Shown here piece after piece: positions 19,066 through 27,328 of a stretch of DNA of 56,628 nt. A program made the translations under genes and the position numbers. Positions within the stretch are counted from its first letter, which is position 1, and every line of letters starts with the position of its first letter. The notes below the pieces were generated by a model. It was not told the DNA's origin. It saw nothing but the letters and a program-made list of their open reading frames with translations, and did not search any database. Source of the DNA: Planctomycetota bacterium (GTDB lineage: Bacteria > Planctomycetota > Phycisphaerae > UBA1845); contig JAJRYY010000059.1 in NCBI GenBank assembly GCA_024275565.1, positions 1-56,628 on the forward strand. The letters run 5' to 3'.

Positions 19066-19158
19066 ATCCGAGCCGTGACCGTAAGGGAGCGGACCCAAAA
19101 GAAACCGCTCCCCTTTCATATCTCCCGCATGGGTCGCATTCACGGTGACGGCTCGGAT
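19066..19158. repeat. Nested inverted repeat (16-bp outer stem, 8-bp inner stem)
   Basis: Outer arms ATCCGAGCCGTGACCG (19066-19081) and CGGTGACGGCTCGGAT (19143-19158) pair at 15 of 16 positions. Inner arms GGGAGCGG (19085-19092) and CCGCTCCC (19105-19112) pair perfectly. It lies between the transporter and APS-kinase-like genes on the minus strand. It could be an intercistronic RNA structure, a processing site, or a small palindromic mobile repeat; there is no clear T-tract to call it a terminator. Confidence 0.75.
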
Positions 19159-19191
19159 ACATGCAGCAATAAAGGGGACATTGTACTTTAT

Positions 19192-20649
19192 TCATAGGCC
19201 CACCAACGCACCACCAACTGACTCAACCTCAATACCCTGCCCAATCCCAAGCATCGGCCAATACACAGACATCACAACCAGCAACACCACCAACGCAATC
19301 GCGCTCATCACAACCCCACGCCGCATCACATCCTGCACCGAATAATAACCCGCCGAGAAACAAATCGCATTCGGCGGCGAGCTGATCGGCAAACTAAACG
19401 CCAACCCAGACGGAATCGTCACAGCAAGCGTCATCGTAATCGGATCCACACCCAAAGCATCACTCATCGAAAAACCAATCGGAAGCAGAATCGCAACAGC
19501 CGCCGAGTTGCTGATCCCCTCCGTCAGCACAATCGCAGCCGTCGCCATAATCGCCAATACCACCATCGGAGGCGTATCCGTCGGAATCACACGCGCAACA
19601 ATCCACTCAAACGCGTGCGTCTGACTCATCGCGGTCCCCAAAGCGACAGCCCCACCATACATAATCAACACGCCCCAATTGACATAATCCTGAATCTGAC
19701 GCCAGTCCACAATCTGAAGAACAAATAAAAGTGTCGCTGAACATAGTGCGATCACCCCTAGTCCAATCTCATGCCCCACCCCGATCCAGCAAGCCACCGT
19801 CGCCAGACCCAGAACCGCCAACCGACGCTCCCGACCCGACATCGGACCCAACCGCTTCACCCGCTCATCCAGCATCTGCGTAGCAGCCTTGATCGATTCC
19901 ACATCGCACTTCAGCGAATACCGCAGCATCAACCACGCCACGACTAACATAATGACAACGACCGGAGCAGAAGCAGCAAACCACGTCGTAAAGCTGATCA
20001 ACCCATGCTCACCCATATGCTTACTGAGCAACCCCAGCGCCAGAGGCGTCCGAGCACCACCGAGGAACGTCCCAATACCCCCGATAATCGCACCCCACGC
20101 CAGCGCCATGAACAGGCTCTTCGCATACTGACTCTTCCCCTTGTCCAGCTTCAAAATATCCACGATTTCGAGAATAATAGGAAAAATCATCGCAGCCACC
20201 GCATGCTCGGGCATCCAGAGCGACAAAAATGCAGATGTCACCAATATCCCACCCACCAGCTGCATCGGGGTGCGATCAAATCTCTGAATGAAGGTCAGGG
20301 TGAGTCTTTTTGATAGGCCAGTCGAAATCATCGCCGCCGCTAACAAAAAGACGCCGAGCATGAAAAAGACAGCACTGTTGCCGAATAGGGAAAATGCCTC
20401 ATCTCTCGGCATCACCCCCAGCAGAGGCAGCAATGCTATCGCAAGCAACCCGGTGGCAGCCAGTGGAATCACATTCGTCAACCACAGCGACATGCAGATG
20501 ACAAAGATCGCCAACGCCCGCTGAGCAGCGATCGGACGGGTCGGATCGAGATTTTCGGGTTCCAGCCAAAGAGGACCCCACGCAAGGGCAGCAGCAGCCA
20601 CGATCGCGGTGGAGATAATGGTCGTTTTGAGGATCTGAACGCGATTCAT
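19192..20649 (-). CDS. DASS/SLC13-family anion:sodium symporter
   Basis: About 485 residues with some 11-12 membrane helices, the size and pattern of divalent anion:sodium symporters (sulfate, di- and tricarboxylates). The second re-entrant-hairpin motif is present as GISNSAAVAILLPIGF. At the first hairpin, where many family members have an SNT motif, this protein reads LWMPEHAVAAMIFPI, so it belongs to a variant subgroup and its ion coupling and substrate are uncertain. The start at 20649 (MNRVQILKTT) has a GGCAAGG upstream and leads straight into the first helix; the frame could extend to a GTG at 20715. Downstream is the APS-kinase-like gene, which makes sulfate a reasonable guess and no more. 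Confidence 0.85.
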   Translation of the reverse strand: MNRVQILKTTIISTAIVAAAALAWGPLWLEPENLDPTRPIAAQRALAIFVICMSLWLTNVIPLAATGLLAIALLPLLGVMPRDEAFSLFGNSAVFFMLGVFLLAAAMISTGLSKRLTLTFIQRFDRTPMQLVGGILVTSAFLSLWMPEHAVAAMIFPIILEIVDILKLDKGKSQYAKSLFMALAWGAIIGGIGTFLGGARTPLALGLLSKHMGEHGLISFTTWFAASAPVVVIMLVVAWLMLRYSLKCDVESIKAATQMLDERVKRLGPMSGRERRLAVLGLATVACWIGVGHEIGLGVIALCSATLLFVLQIVDWRQIQDYVNWGVLIMYGGAVALGTAMSQTHAFEWIVARVIPTDTPPMVVLAIMATAAIVLTEGISNSAAVAILLPIGFSMSDALGVDPITMTLAVTIPSGLAFSLPISSPPNAICFSAGYYSVQDVMRRGVVMSAIALVVLLVVMSVYWPMLGIGQGIEVESVGGALVGL

Positions 20650-20745
20650 GCCTTGCCAGGCTACCAGGGGTCGGAACAATTCCGCGCAGAGGATCACAGC
20701 ACTGATCGTCGCCACACCGCGACTAGGCCAACAAAACTGGGTTGG

Positions 20746-21303
20746 TTAGTAAGTCAGCACCGAATGAATGGGAATATCGCCCAATTTGTCCCGCCCACCC
20801 AAATCTTTCAGTTCGATAAGGAAGGCCGCCCCGACGACTTCACCGCCAAGACCTTTCACCAGCTCGATGCAGGCAGACATCGTTCCGCCAGTAGCGAGCA
20901 CATCGTCGACCAGAAGTACGCGATCGCCCTTGTTGATCGAATCTGAGTGGATTTCCATGGCGTCCATCCCATATTCGAGCTGATATTCACGTTTTTCGAC
21001 GCTACAGGGCAGTTTTCCGGGTTTTCGGATGGGAACGAACCCGGCAGACAGGTTTCGTGCGACGGCTGCCCCGAAAATAAACCCGCGCGACTCCGCCCCG
21101 GTGATCACGTCGACATCGTCACTGATGAAGGGCGAGGTGAGGTACTCGATGGAAAGCGACAATCCGCCCGCATCGCGTAAAAGTGGGGTTATGTCCTTAA
21201 AAACGATGCCCGGTTTCGGAAAATCAGGGACATCCCGAATGAGCTCCTTCAGGTGAATGCGTTCCACGCCACCCTCACTCCTTGAAATCAGCTGTGTCGC
21301 CAT
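20746..21303 (-). CDS. apt: Adenine phosphoribosyltransferase
   Basis: A 185-residue type I phosphoribosyltransferase that salvages adenine with PRPP to give AMP. Diagnostic sequences are IRDVPDFPKPGIVFKDITPL near the N-terminus, ITGAESRGFIFGAAVA (purine side), PIRKPGKLPCSVEKREYQLE, and the PRPP-binding loop VLLVDDVLATGGTM (about 125-138). Length and order fit Apt with a slightly extended N-terminus. It starts at the ATG at 21303 and probably has its own promoter in the 584-bp divergent region shared with the pyrophosphatase gene. Confidence 0.95.
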   Translation of the reverse strand: MATQLISRSEGGVERIHLKELIRDVPDFPKPGIVFKDITPLLRDAGGLSLSIEYLTSPFISDDVDVITGAESRGFIFGAAVARNLSAGFVPIRKPGKLPCSVEKREYQLEYGMDAMEIHSDSINKGDRVLLVDDVLATGGTMSACIELVKGLGGEVVGAAFLIELKDLGGRDKLGDIPIHSVLTY

Positions 21304-21664
21304 GGTTATACCGCCGTAAGTTGGTTCATGCGGGCTGCCGTGTCCCGGTTCGTTATCGGTCTTTGCAACCTACCCGCCATTCCCGCCCCACGCAATCCCG
21401 TTTTCATGCACTTGCACCACTGGACGTGTGATTTTGTTTTGCTATATTTCCTCGCCTGCGGCTGCGCTTCAGGCCGATGCGCAAGTTGATAAGTCAAACC
21501 GATTTTGCAGTGGGATACCGCGGGACAGCAATGTCGTTGCAAAATCAGTGGTCGCAGGGTCTTACGGGCCGTTCGATGGCGCGGGCGGGCAGTCTGCATC
21601 CTGTGGTGAATTTCAGAAGATTTTACGTCGGTGCGACGGACGGATTCGACCACCTCGACACGAC
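21304..21664. other. Divergent spacer apt/hppA, unique part
   Basis: Non-coding as far as I can tell. Open frames cross it, but their composition is arbitrary and none has a ribosome binding site. It should contain the promoters of apt (minus) and of the pyrophosphatase gene (plus). A tandem array follows at 21665. Confidence 0.4.
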
Positions 21665-21809
21665 CAGGATCAGGAATGGTCAGGCAGGATCAGGAATGGT
21701 CAGGCAGGATCAGGAATGGTCAGGCAGGATCAGGAATGGTCAGGCAGGATCAGGAATGGTCAGGCAGGATCAGGAATGGTCCGGCAAGATCATGAATGGT
21801 CAGGATTAA
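21665..21809. repeat. Seven-copy 20-bp tandem repeat in the leader region of the pyrophosphatase gene
   Basis: The word CAGGAATGGT occurs at exact 20-bp steps from 21671 to 21771 with a seventh degenerate copy at 21791 (CATGAATGGT); the unit is CAGGATCAGGAATGGTCAGG. The central copies are identical, which suggests recent expansion or conversion. It ends about 78 bp before the TTG start at 21888, so it probably lies in the promoter or 5' leader. There are no spacers between units, so it is not a CRISPR array. Confidence 0.9.
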
Positions 21810-21887
21810 GAATGGTGTTGTACTTGCGAGCAGTGCAAGACAAACCTGCAACGATCTATTTACCTATTTAGTATAAGGAGTTCAACA

Positions 21888-24683
21888 TTGTCTTCACTGC
21901 GAAGATTCTCACCAGCGGGGATCGGAATGATGGCTGTCGCCTTCGTTCTGTTTGCCACTAACGTTGTTTTTGCAGAAGGCGGAACACCGCCCTCTGACCC
22001 TGTCATTTCGATCCCGACCATCTGGTGGATCGCTCCGATCGGCAGCATCTTGGCGCTTGCCTTTGCGTGGTACTTCTACAAGGACATGATGAGGGCAGAC
22101 GAAGGCGATGAGGACATGATCGAAATCGCTGCCTATGTGCGTGACGGAGCGCTTGCGTATCTGAGACAGCAGTACAAGGTCGTCTTTGTTTTCTTCATCG
22201 TGGTGTCCGCGATCCTTGCGATCATGGCGTTTGGTTTTCACGCTCAGCATGAGATTGTATTCATTGCCTTCCTGACGGGTGGATTTTTCAGCGGTTTGTG
22301 CGGTTTCCTGGGCATGAAGACTGCCACGCACGCAGCACACCGTACGACGGCGGGTGCTCGCGATTCGCTGAACAAGGGTCTGGTGGTTGCATTCCGGGCG
22401 GGTGCGGTCATGGGTCTTGTGGTGGTTGGTTTTGGACTCCTGGACATCACTGCCTGGTTCGTCCTGCTGACAAAGATCATTCCGTCGGTGGCTGCGAACA
22501 TGGACTGGGATTTCCACATGAGTCTCGCCGAGGTGACGGTGGTCATGCTGACGTTTGGCATGGGTGCCAGTTCTCAGGCGTTGTTCGCTCGCGTGGGTGG
22601 TGGTATCTACACGAAGGCTGCTGACGTTGGTGCTGACCTCGTGGGTAAGGTTGAGGCTGGTATCCCTGAGGATGACGCCCGTAACCCTGCCACGATTGCG
22701 GACAATGTGGGTGATAACGTCGGTGACGTCGCGGGCATGGGTGCTGACCTTTACGAGAGCTACTGCGGGTCGATCCTGGCGACGGCTGCCCTTGGCGTGG
22801 CTGCTGCTGCGACACTCTCAGCCGGTGACCCTCAACTGGCGATTGATAACGGAATGAAATTCCTTGCTGCACCGATGGTGCTTGCGGGGATCGGGATTGC
22901 TCTTTCGATCGTGGGCATCTTCATGGTGCGTACGAAGGAAGGCGCATCGATGGGTGAGCTGATGGGCGCACTTGGCAAGGGCGTGAACGGAAGTTCCGCC
23001 CTGATTGCCATCGCCGCTGGCGGCGTCTGCTACATGTTGTTCGACGATAAATCTCTCACGGTCCTCGAAACCGGAAAGCAGGCGGCTTCCTGGTGGGGCA
23101 TCTGGATTTCGATCGTCACAGGGCTTATGGCGGGCATCGTCATTGGTCAGTTCACCGAGTTCTACACAAGCTACGAATACAGCCCGACCAAGCGTATCAG
23201 TGAGCAGGCGATCACGGGTCCTGCCACTGTTATCATCTCCGGAATCGCTGCGGGCATGAAAAGCACCTGGGCGTCGCTGCTCACGATCGTGCTCGCCATC
23301 ATGATTTCGTTCATCGCTTCCGGTGGTGGCAACGAATTCATGCTCGGTCTTTACGGTGTGGGTATTGCGGCCGTGGGTATGCTCGCAACGCTTGGTATTA
23401 CGCTGGCGACGGACGCATACGGACCAATCGCAGACAATGCCGGTGGTAACGCCGAAATGACGAATCAGGACCCGAATGTCCGTGAGCGCACGGACGCCCT
23501 CGACGCCCTGGGCAATACGACGGCTGCCACGGGCAAGGGTTTTGCCATCGGGTCAGCCGCTCTGACCGCACTTGCACTCATGGCTGCCTATGTTGAAGAG
23601 GTCCGTGTCGGTCAGATTCGTGAAGCAGAGTCTGCCATTGTCAAAACGATCCCGGAAGCAAGCAACACAGATGCGATGTACCTGGGTTACCGAAAATTCG
23701 GCATGAACCCGGTCACGTCGACGGGGCGCATGGCAGCAGACTGCCTGATGCTGATGGACATGGATGCAGACGCGTTCACTGTGGGTGAAATGTACACCGT
23801 CACCTCCAAGGATCACCTGAACCATAAGTGGTCGATCACGAAGGGTGAAGAGGAGGCTCGCCTCGTCTCAGCCAAGCGCGCAACCATGGCAGAATATATG
23901 ACGTTCTATGACGTCACGCTGATGAATCCCAAGGTGCTTTGCGGGATGTTCTGCGGCGTGATGCTGGCGTTTGTGTTCTGTGCGATGACCATGGAGGCGG
24001 TCGGAAGGGCTGCCAACGCGATGATGATCGAATGTCGCCGCCAGTTCGCCAAAATGCGAGAGTATCTGAAATCCCAGGGTCATGACGATGCGTTTGTCGC
24101 CGACCCAGACAACTGGCCAAGACGACCCATTGAATTCGAAGGATCACCCTATCCGAACTACTCGCTCTGCGTGGATATTTCGACCAAGGGTGCTCAGCGG
24201 GAGATGGTGGTTCCGTCCGTGCTGGCGATCGTCACACCTGTGATCGTAGGCCTGCTGTTCGATGTCAGCGGCGTGATGGGCCTGCTCGCCGGCGGGCTGA
24301 CCTCCGGGTTCGCCGTCGCGATCTTCATGGCCAACGCCGGTGGCGCCTGGGACAATGCCAAGAAACTGATCGAGACGTTCGGAACGATCACAGCCAAGGA
24401 TTTCAAGGACAACGAAGAAGTGCGGCAACGCGTTCCAGCAGCCATTCGTGCCGACATCGCCATCCGTGCTGAGGCCGGTCCGGACGACCTGATCGTCTAT
24501 GGCAAGGGCAGCGAAGATCATAAAGCCGGCATCGTCGGCGACACCGTGGGCGATCCATTCAAGGACACGTCCGGTCCAAGCCTGAACATCCTCATCAAGC
24601 TGATGAGCATGGTCAGCGTGGTGTTCGCCGGACTGATCGTGAAATTCGCGCCCGCCATCGGTGCCTTCCTGCACCTGCCGTAA
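21888..24683 (+). CDS. hppA: Membrane-bound pyrophosphatase, K+-dependent type, with extra inserts
   Basis: An integral membrane pyrophosphatase that couples PPi hydrolysis to H+ and/or Na+ pumping. Signature blocks: [19 protein letters not shown] (from about 239), [53 protein letters not shown] (about 542-557), GGAWDNAKK, and [17 protein letters not shown]. Ala at 546 and Gly at 549 of the GNTTAAxGKG motif are the known signature of K+-dependent enzymes (Lys/Thr in K+-independent ones). At 931 residues it is longer than the usual ~700-800: about 95 extra residues lie near 585-680, a shorter insert near 730-755, and another near 830-870. Translation most likely starts at TTG 21888, with AAGGAG seven bases upstream and a hydrophobic signal-like helix after it. 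A strong terminator follows at 24763. Confidence 0.93.
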   Translation: MSSLRRFSPAGIGMMAVAFVLFATNVVFAEGGTPPSDPVISIPTIWWIAPIGSILALAFAWYFYKDMMRADEGDEDMIEIAAYVRDGALAYLRQQYKVVFVFFIVVSAILAIMAFGFHAQHEIVFIAFLTGGFFSGLCGFLGMKTATHAAHRTTAGARDSLNKGLVVAFRAGAVMGLVVVGFGLLDITAWFVLLTKIIPSVAANMDWDFHMSLAEVTVVMLTFGMGASSQALFARVGGGIYTKAADVGADLVGKVEAGIPEDDARNPATIADNVGDNVGDVAGMGADLYESYCGSILATAALGVAAAATLSAGDPQLAIDNGMKFLAAPMVLAGIGIALSIVGIFMVRTKEGASMGELMGALGKGVNGSSALIAIAAGGVCYMLFDDKSLTVLETGKQAASWWGIWISIVTGLMAGIVIGQFTEFYTSYEYSPTKRISEQAITGPATVIISGIAAGMKSTWASLLTIVLAIMISFIASGGGNEFMLGLYGVGIAAVGMLATLGITLATDAYGPIADNAGGNAEMTNQDPNVRERTDALDALGNTTAATGKGFAIGSAALTALALMAAYVEEVRVGQIREAESAIVKTIPEASNTDAMYLGYRKFGMNPVTSTGRMAADCLMLMDMDADAFTVGEMYTVTSKDHLNHKWSITKGEEEARLVSAKRATMAEYMTFYDVTLMNPKVLCGMFCGVMLAFVFCAMTMEAVGRAANAMMIECRRQFAKMREYLKSQGHDDAFVADPDNWPRRPIEFEGSPYPNYSLCVDISTKGAQREMVVPSVLAIVTPVIVGLLFDVSGVMGLLAGGLTSGFAVAIFMANAGGAWDNAKKLIETFGTITAKDFKDNEEVRQRVPAAIRADIAIRAEAGPDDLIVYGKGSEDHKAGIVGDTVGDPFKDTSGPSLNILIKLMSMVSVVFAGLIVKFAPAIGAFLHLP

Positions 24684-25005
24684 GCGTAGATGCCAGGCAG
24701 GACGGGCAGCATGCAGGATAAACAGCACTGAATTGCTGCTCAGATAGATGAACCATTCCAGACGCCGATCCCGGAGAGATACCGGGGTCGGCGTTTTTTC
24801 GTGCTGCACCCACCGTTCGGAAGCCCCAAATGCCAGCTCCGACCGCACACCTTTTTGACCGTCCGATAAGAGAAATTGCAGCATCGTGGGTTCGCAGACG
24901 ACCAGAAAAGCCACCAGCACCAGCAAAGATGCTCGCCCGCAGACGTATGCCCCTCCGATCCAGCCATATCACCCGGACGGTGTCCCGGACGCCTCCGGAG
25001 TTCCA
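24684..25005. other. Spacer between hppA and rsfS
   Basis: No gene is supported. It contains the hppA terminator (24763-24799), and the rsfS promoter begins at 25006. An open frame runs into rsfS from 24830, but its first ~70 codons have no resemblance to the RsfS family and no ribosome binding site. Confidence 0.5.
24763..24799 (+). terminator. Rho-independent terminator after hppA
   Basis: The stem CGCCGATCCCGG and CCGGGGTCGGCG is separated by a 7-base loop (AGAGATA) with one wobble or mismatch, and is followed directly by TTTTTT (24794-24799). It is 80 bp after the pyrophosphatase stop codon on the same strand. Confidence 0.9.
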
Positions 25006-25042
25006 TTGGCGTAGGCCCGACGGGTGTGGTACACTATTGTGC
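25006..25042 (+). promoter_or_regulatory. Sigma-70-type promoter of rsfS, likely leaderless
   Basis: TTGGCG (25006-25011), an 18-bp spacer, then TACACT (25030-25035). The expected start point falls about seven bases after the -10 box, at or next to the ATG at 25043, and no Shine-Dalgarno sequence precedes that ATG. This suggests a leaderless transcript. Confidence 0.65.
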
Positions 25043-25408
25043 ATGATGAGACTTCCTGCGGACCAATTGGCAACTGAACTGGCACGCCTCGCAAGCGACA
25101 ACAAATGCGGGGACGTCACTGTCATGGATCTGCGTGGCCGATCCGCTGTGACTGACTTTTTCGTCATCTGCAGCGGGACGTCCGACCGCCAGATTCGTGC
25201 GACGGCTGACACCATCATCGAACATGCAAAGAAACTCGGAAGCCCCGCATATGGGACAACCGGGTACCAGAACGCCAGTTGGCTGCTCGTGGATTTCGTC
25301 GATGTCGTCGTGCATATTTTCACCCCACAACAGCGAGCTTTTTACGACCTCGAACTGCTCTGGGGCGATTCTCCAAGACTCACATGGACCGATTCCGCCA
25401 CCGCTTGA
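25043..25408 (+). CDS. rsfS: Ribosomal silencing factor RsfS
   Basis: About 121 residues, the normal size of RsfS (Iojap/DUF143), which binds uL14 on the large ribosomal subunit and blocks subunit joining when nutrients are short. Family landmarks are VMDLRGRSAVTDFFVICSGT (about 29-48), SDRQIRATADTIIEHAKK, and VDFVDVVVHIFTPQQRAFYD followed by LELLWGDSP. The two adjacent ATGs at 25043 and 25046 are both possible starts. The argS gene follows 39 bp downstream on the same strand; together they form a translation-related pair. Confidence 0.92.
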   Translation: MMRLPADQLATELARLASDNKCGDVTVMDLRGRSAVTDFFVICSGTSDRQIRATADTIIEHAKKLGSPAYGTTGYQNASWLLVDFVDVVVHIFTPQQRAFYDLELLWGDSPRLTWTDSATA

Positions 25409-25447
25409 ACAACGTCAGCCTGATGGCTGCTATACCAACCCAGCACC

Positions 25448-27313
25448 GTGAACCCAATCATGCAATCGACCCTCTCCGCGCTCAGCCAGCGCGTCACAGA
25501 AGCCATCGCAGAAGCCTTCCAACTCAAACCCGAAGATGTCAACCCGCGACTCACCCGATCACAGGACGACAAATTCGGCGACTACCAGTGCAACGCTGCC
25601 ATGGGACTCGCCAAACAGCTTGGCCAAAAACCACGCGACATCGCACAAAAAATCGTCGACCAACTCAAAACCGACGACCTTTGCGAAGCACCAGAGATCG
25701 CAGGCCCCGGATTCATCAACCTGAAACTCACCACCGAATACCTGGCCGGTCAACTGACGCAGACACCTCCAAATCCCGATGATGCAGCTGCCAGCGAACA
25801 GACCGGACCCGTCCGTAATCAGACCGGACCAGTCCGTGACCGGATCGGAATACCCACCGTCGAACACGCGGAAACGATCGTCGTGGACATGTCCAGCCCG
25901 AACCTCGCCAAGGAGATGCACGTCGGACACCTTCGCAGCACCGTCATTGGTGACAGCATTGCACGCATTCTCGAATTCGCCGGACACAACGTCCACCGCG
26001 TAAACCATGTCGGCGACTGGGGCACACAGTTCGGAATGCTGCTGGAATTCGTCCGCCAGACCCAGCCCGATGCCCTTGAACAAAAGGGCAACCTCGTGAT
26101 CAACGATCTCGAAAAGTTCTACGTCCAGGCGAAAAAACGATTCGACGATGATCCCGAATTCGCCGATCGATCCCGAAAAAACGTCGTACAGCTACAAAGT
26201 CACGATCCCAATACGATCGCAATCTGGGAGATGTTCTGCCACGAATCCCTACGCCACTGCCACGCCATCTACGAAATACTGGGCGTCGAAAACCTCGTCG
26301 ACCGCGGCGAAAGCTTCTACGGACCCATGCTGGGGGACGTCGTGGAGGAGTTCAAAACCAAGGGCCACGCCACAGAAAGCGACGGAGCACTCTGCGTCTT
26401 CCTCGACGGATTCACCTCCCGCGACGGCGATCCACTCCCGATGATGATCCAGAAATCCGACGGCGGATACAACTACGACACAACCGACCTGGCTGCCATC
26501 CGCCACCGCATCCACGAAATGCACGCAGACCGCATCATCTACGTCGTGGGCATCCCACAGAAACAACACTTCCAGATGCTGTTCGCAGCCGCAGAAAAAG
26601 TCGGCTGGTCATCCGATAACAACATGCTCACCCACATCGGTTTCGGAAGCGTTCTCGGAGAAGATGGCAGACCCTTCAAAACACGCGAAGGCGGCAGTGT
26701 AAAACTGAAAGACCTCCTCGATGAGGCAGAAGCACGCGCCAGACGCGTCGTCGAACAGAACGTCGAAAAGGGCGGCGACAGAAGCCATTTCGATGAATCC
26801 ACGATAAACCACATCGCACGCACCGTCGCGATCGGAGCAGTCAAATACTTCGACCTCAGTCACAACCTCGCCAGCGATTACAAATTCAATTTCGACAACA
26901 TGCTCGCCATGGAGGGAAACACCGCACCCTACATGCTCTATGCCTACGCCCGCATCCGCAGCATCGCCCGAAAAGCAGACACCGCAAACACTGAAGAAAA
27001 CGCAGCAACATCCACCAACGCCCCCATCGTGCTCGAACACGACAGCGAACTCCGCCTCGCAAGAATGATCCTGCGATTCCCCGAAATCATCGATACCCTC
27101 CTCGTCGATCTCCGACCCAACCTCTTAACCGACTATCTCTTCGACCTCTCGAAAGCGTTCAACATGTTCTACGACCGCAAACAGGGCGTACGCGTCATCG
27201 ATGCCAAACCCATGAACATCCGGGCATCCCGACTCCGCCTCTGCGACATCACCGCACGTGTCCTCAAAACGGGATTGAACCTGCTGGGCATCAACACCAT
27301 TGAACGCATGTAA
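25448..27313 (+). CDS. argS: Arginyl-tRNA synthetase
   Basis: A 621-residue class I synthetase that charges tRNA-Arg. The additional N-terminal domain (about 1-110) is followed by MSSPNLAKEMHVGHLRSTVI with the HIGH-type signature HVGH. VNHVGDWGTQFGML, the active-site segment DGGYNYDTTDLAAIRHR and TREGGSVKLKDLLDEA follow; as usual for ArgRS a classical KMSKS is not obvious. The C-terminal anticodon-binding domain ends with the family's NLLGI-type tail (LLGINTIERM). Between the N-terminal and catalytic domains is a small internal repeat, TGPVRNQTGPVRD (about 119-131), not usual for the family. The start is given as the GTG at 25448; an ATG at 25460 is the alternative. Confidence 0.95.
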   Translation: MNPIMQSTLSALSQRVTEAIAEAFQLKPEDVNPRLTRSQDDKFGDYQCNAAMGLAKQLGQKPRDIAQKIVDQLKTDDLCEAPEIAGPGFINLKLTTEYLAGQLTQTPPNPDDAAASEQTGPVRNQTGPVRDRIGIPTVEHAETIVVDMSSPNLAKEMHVGHLRSTVIGDSIARILEFAGHNVHRVNHVGDWGTQFGMLLEFVRQTQPDALEQKGNLVINDLEKFYVQAKKRFDDDPEFADRSRKNVVQLQSHDPNTIAIWEMFCHESLRHCHAIYEILGVENLVDRGESFYGPMLGDVVEEFKTKGHATESDGALCVFLDGFTSRDGDPLPMMIQKSDGGYNYDTTDLAAIRHRIHEMHADRIIYVVGIPQKQHFQMLFAAAEKVGWSSDNNMLTHIGFGSVLGEDGRPFKTREGGSVKLKDLLDEAEARARRVVEQNVEKGGDRSHFDESTINHIARTVAIGAVKYFDLSHNLASDYKFNFDNMLAMEGNTAPYMLYAYARIRSIARKADTANTEENAATSTNAPIVLEHDSELRLARMILRFPEIIDTLLVDLRPNLLTDYLFDLSKAFNMFYDRKQGVRVIDAKPMNIRASRLRLCDITARVLKTGLNLLGINTIERM

Positions 27314-27328
27314 TCGCGATCACACCCT

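Noticed and set aside
21665-21809. Possible CRISPR array (regular 20-bp repeats)
   Set aside because: Units are directly adjacent with no unique spacers, and no cas genes are near. It is a plain tandem repeat.
24830-25042. Longer N-terminus for RsfS from 24830
   Set aside because: The ~70 extra residues are Arg/Pro-rich, unlike any RsfS. They cross a good promoter and lack a ribosome binding site.
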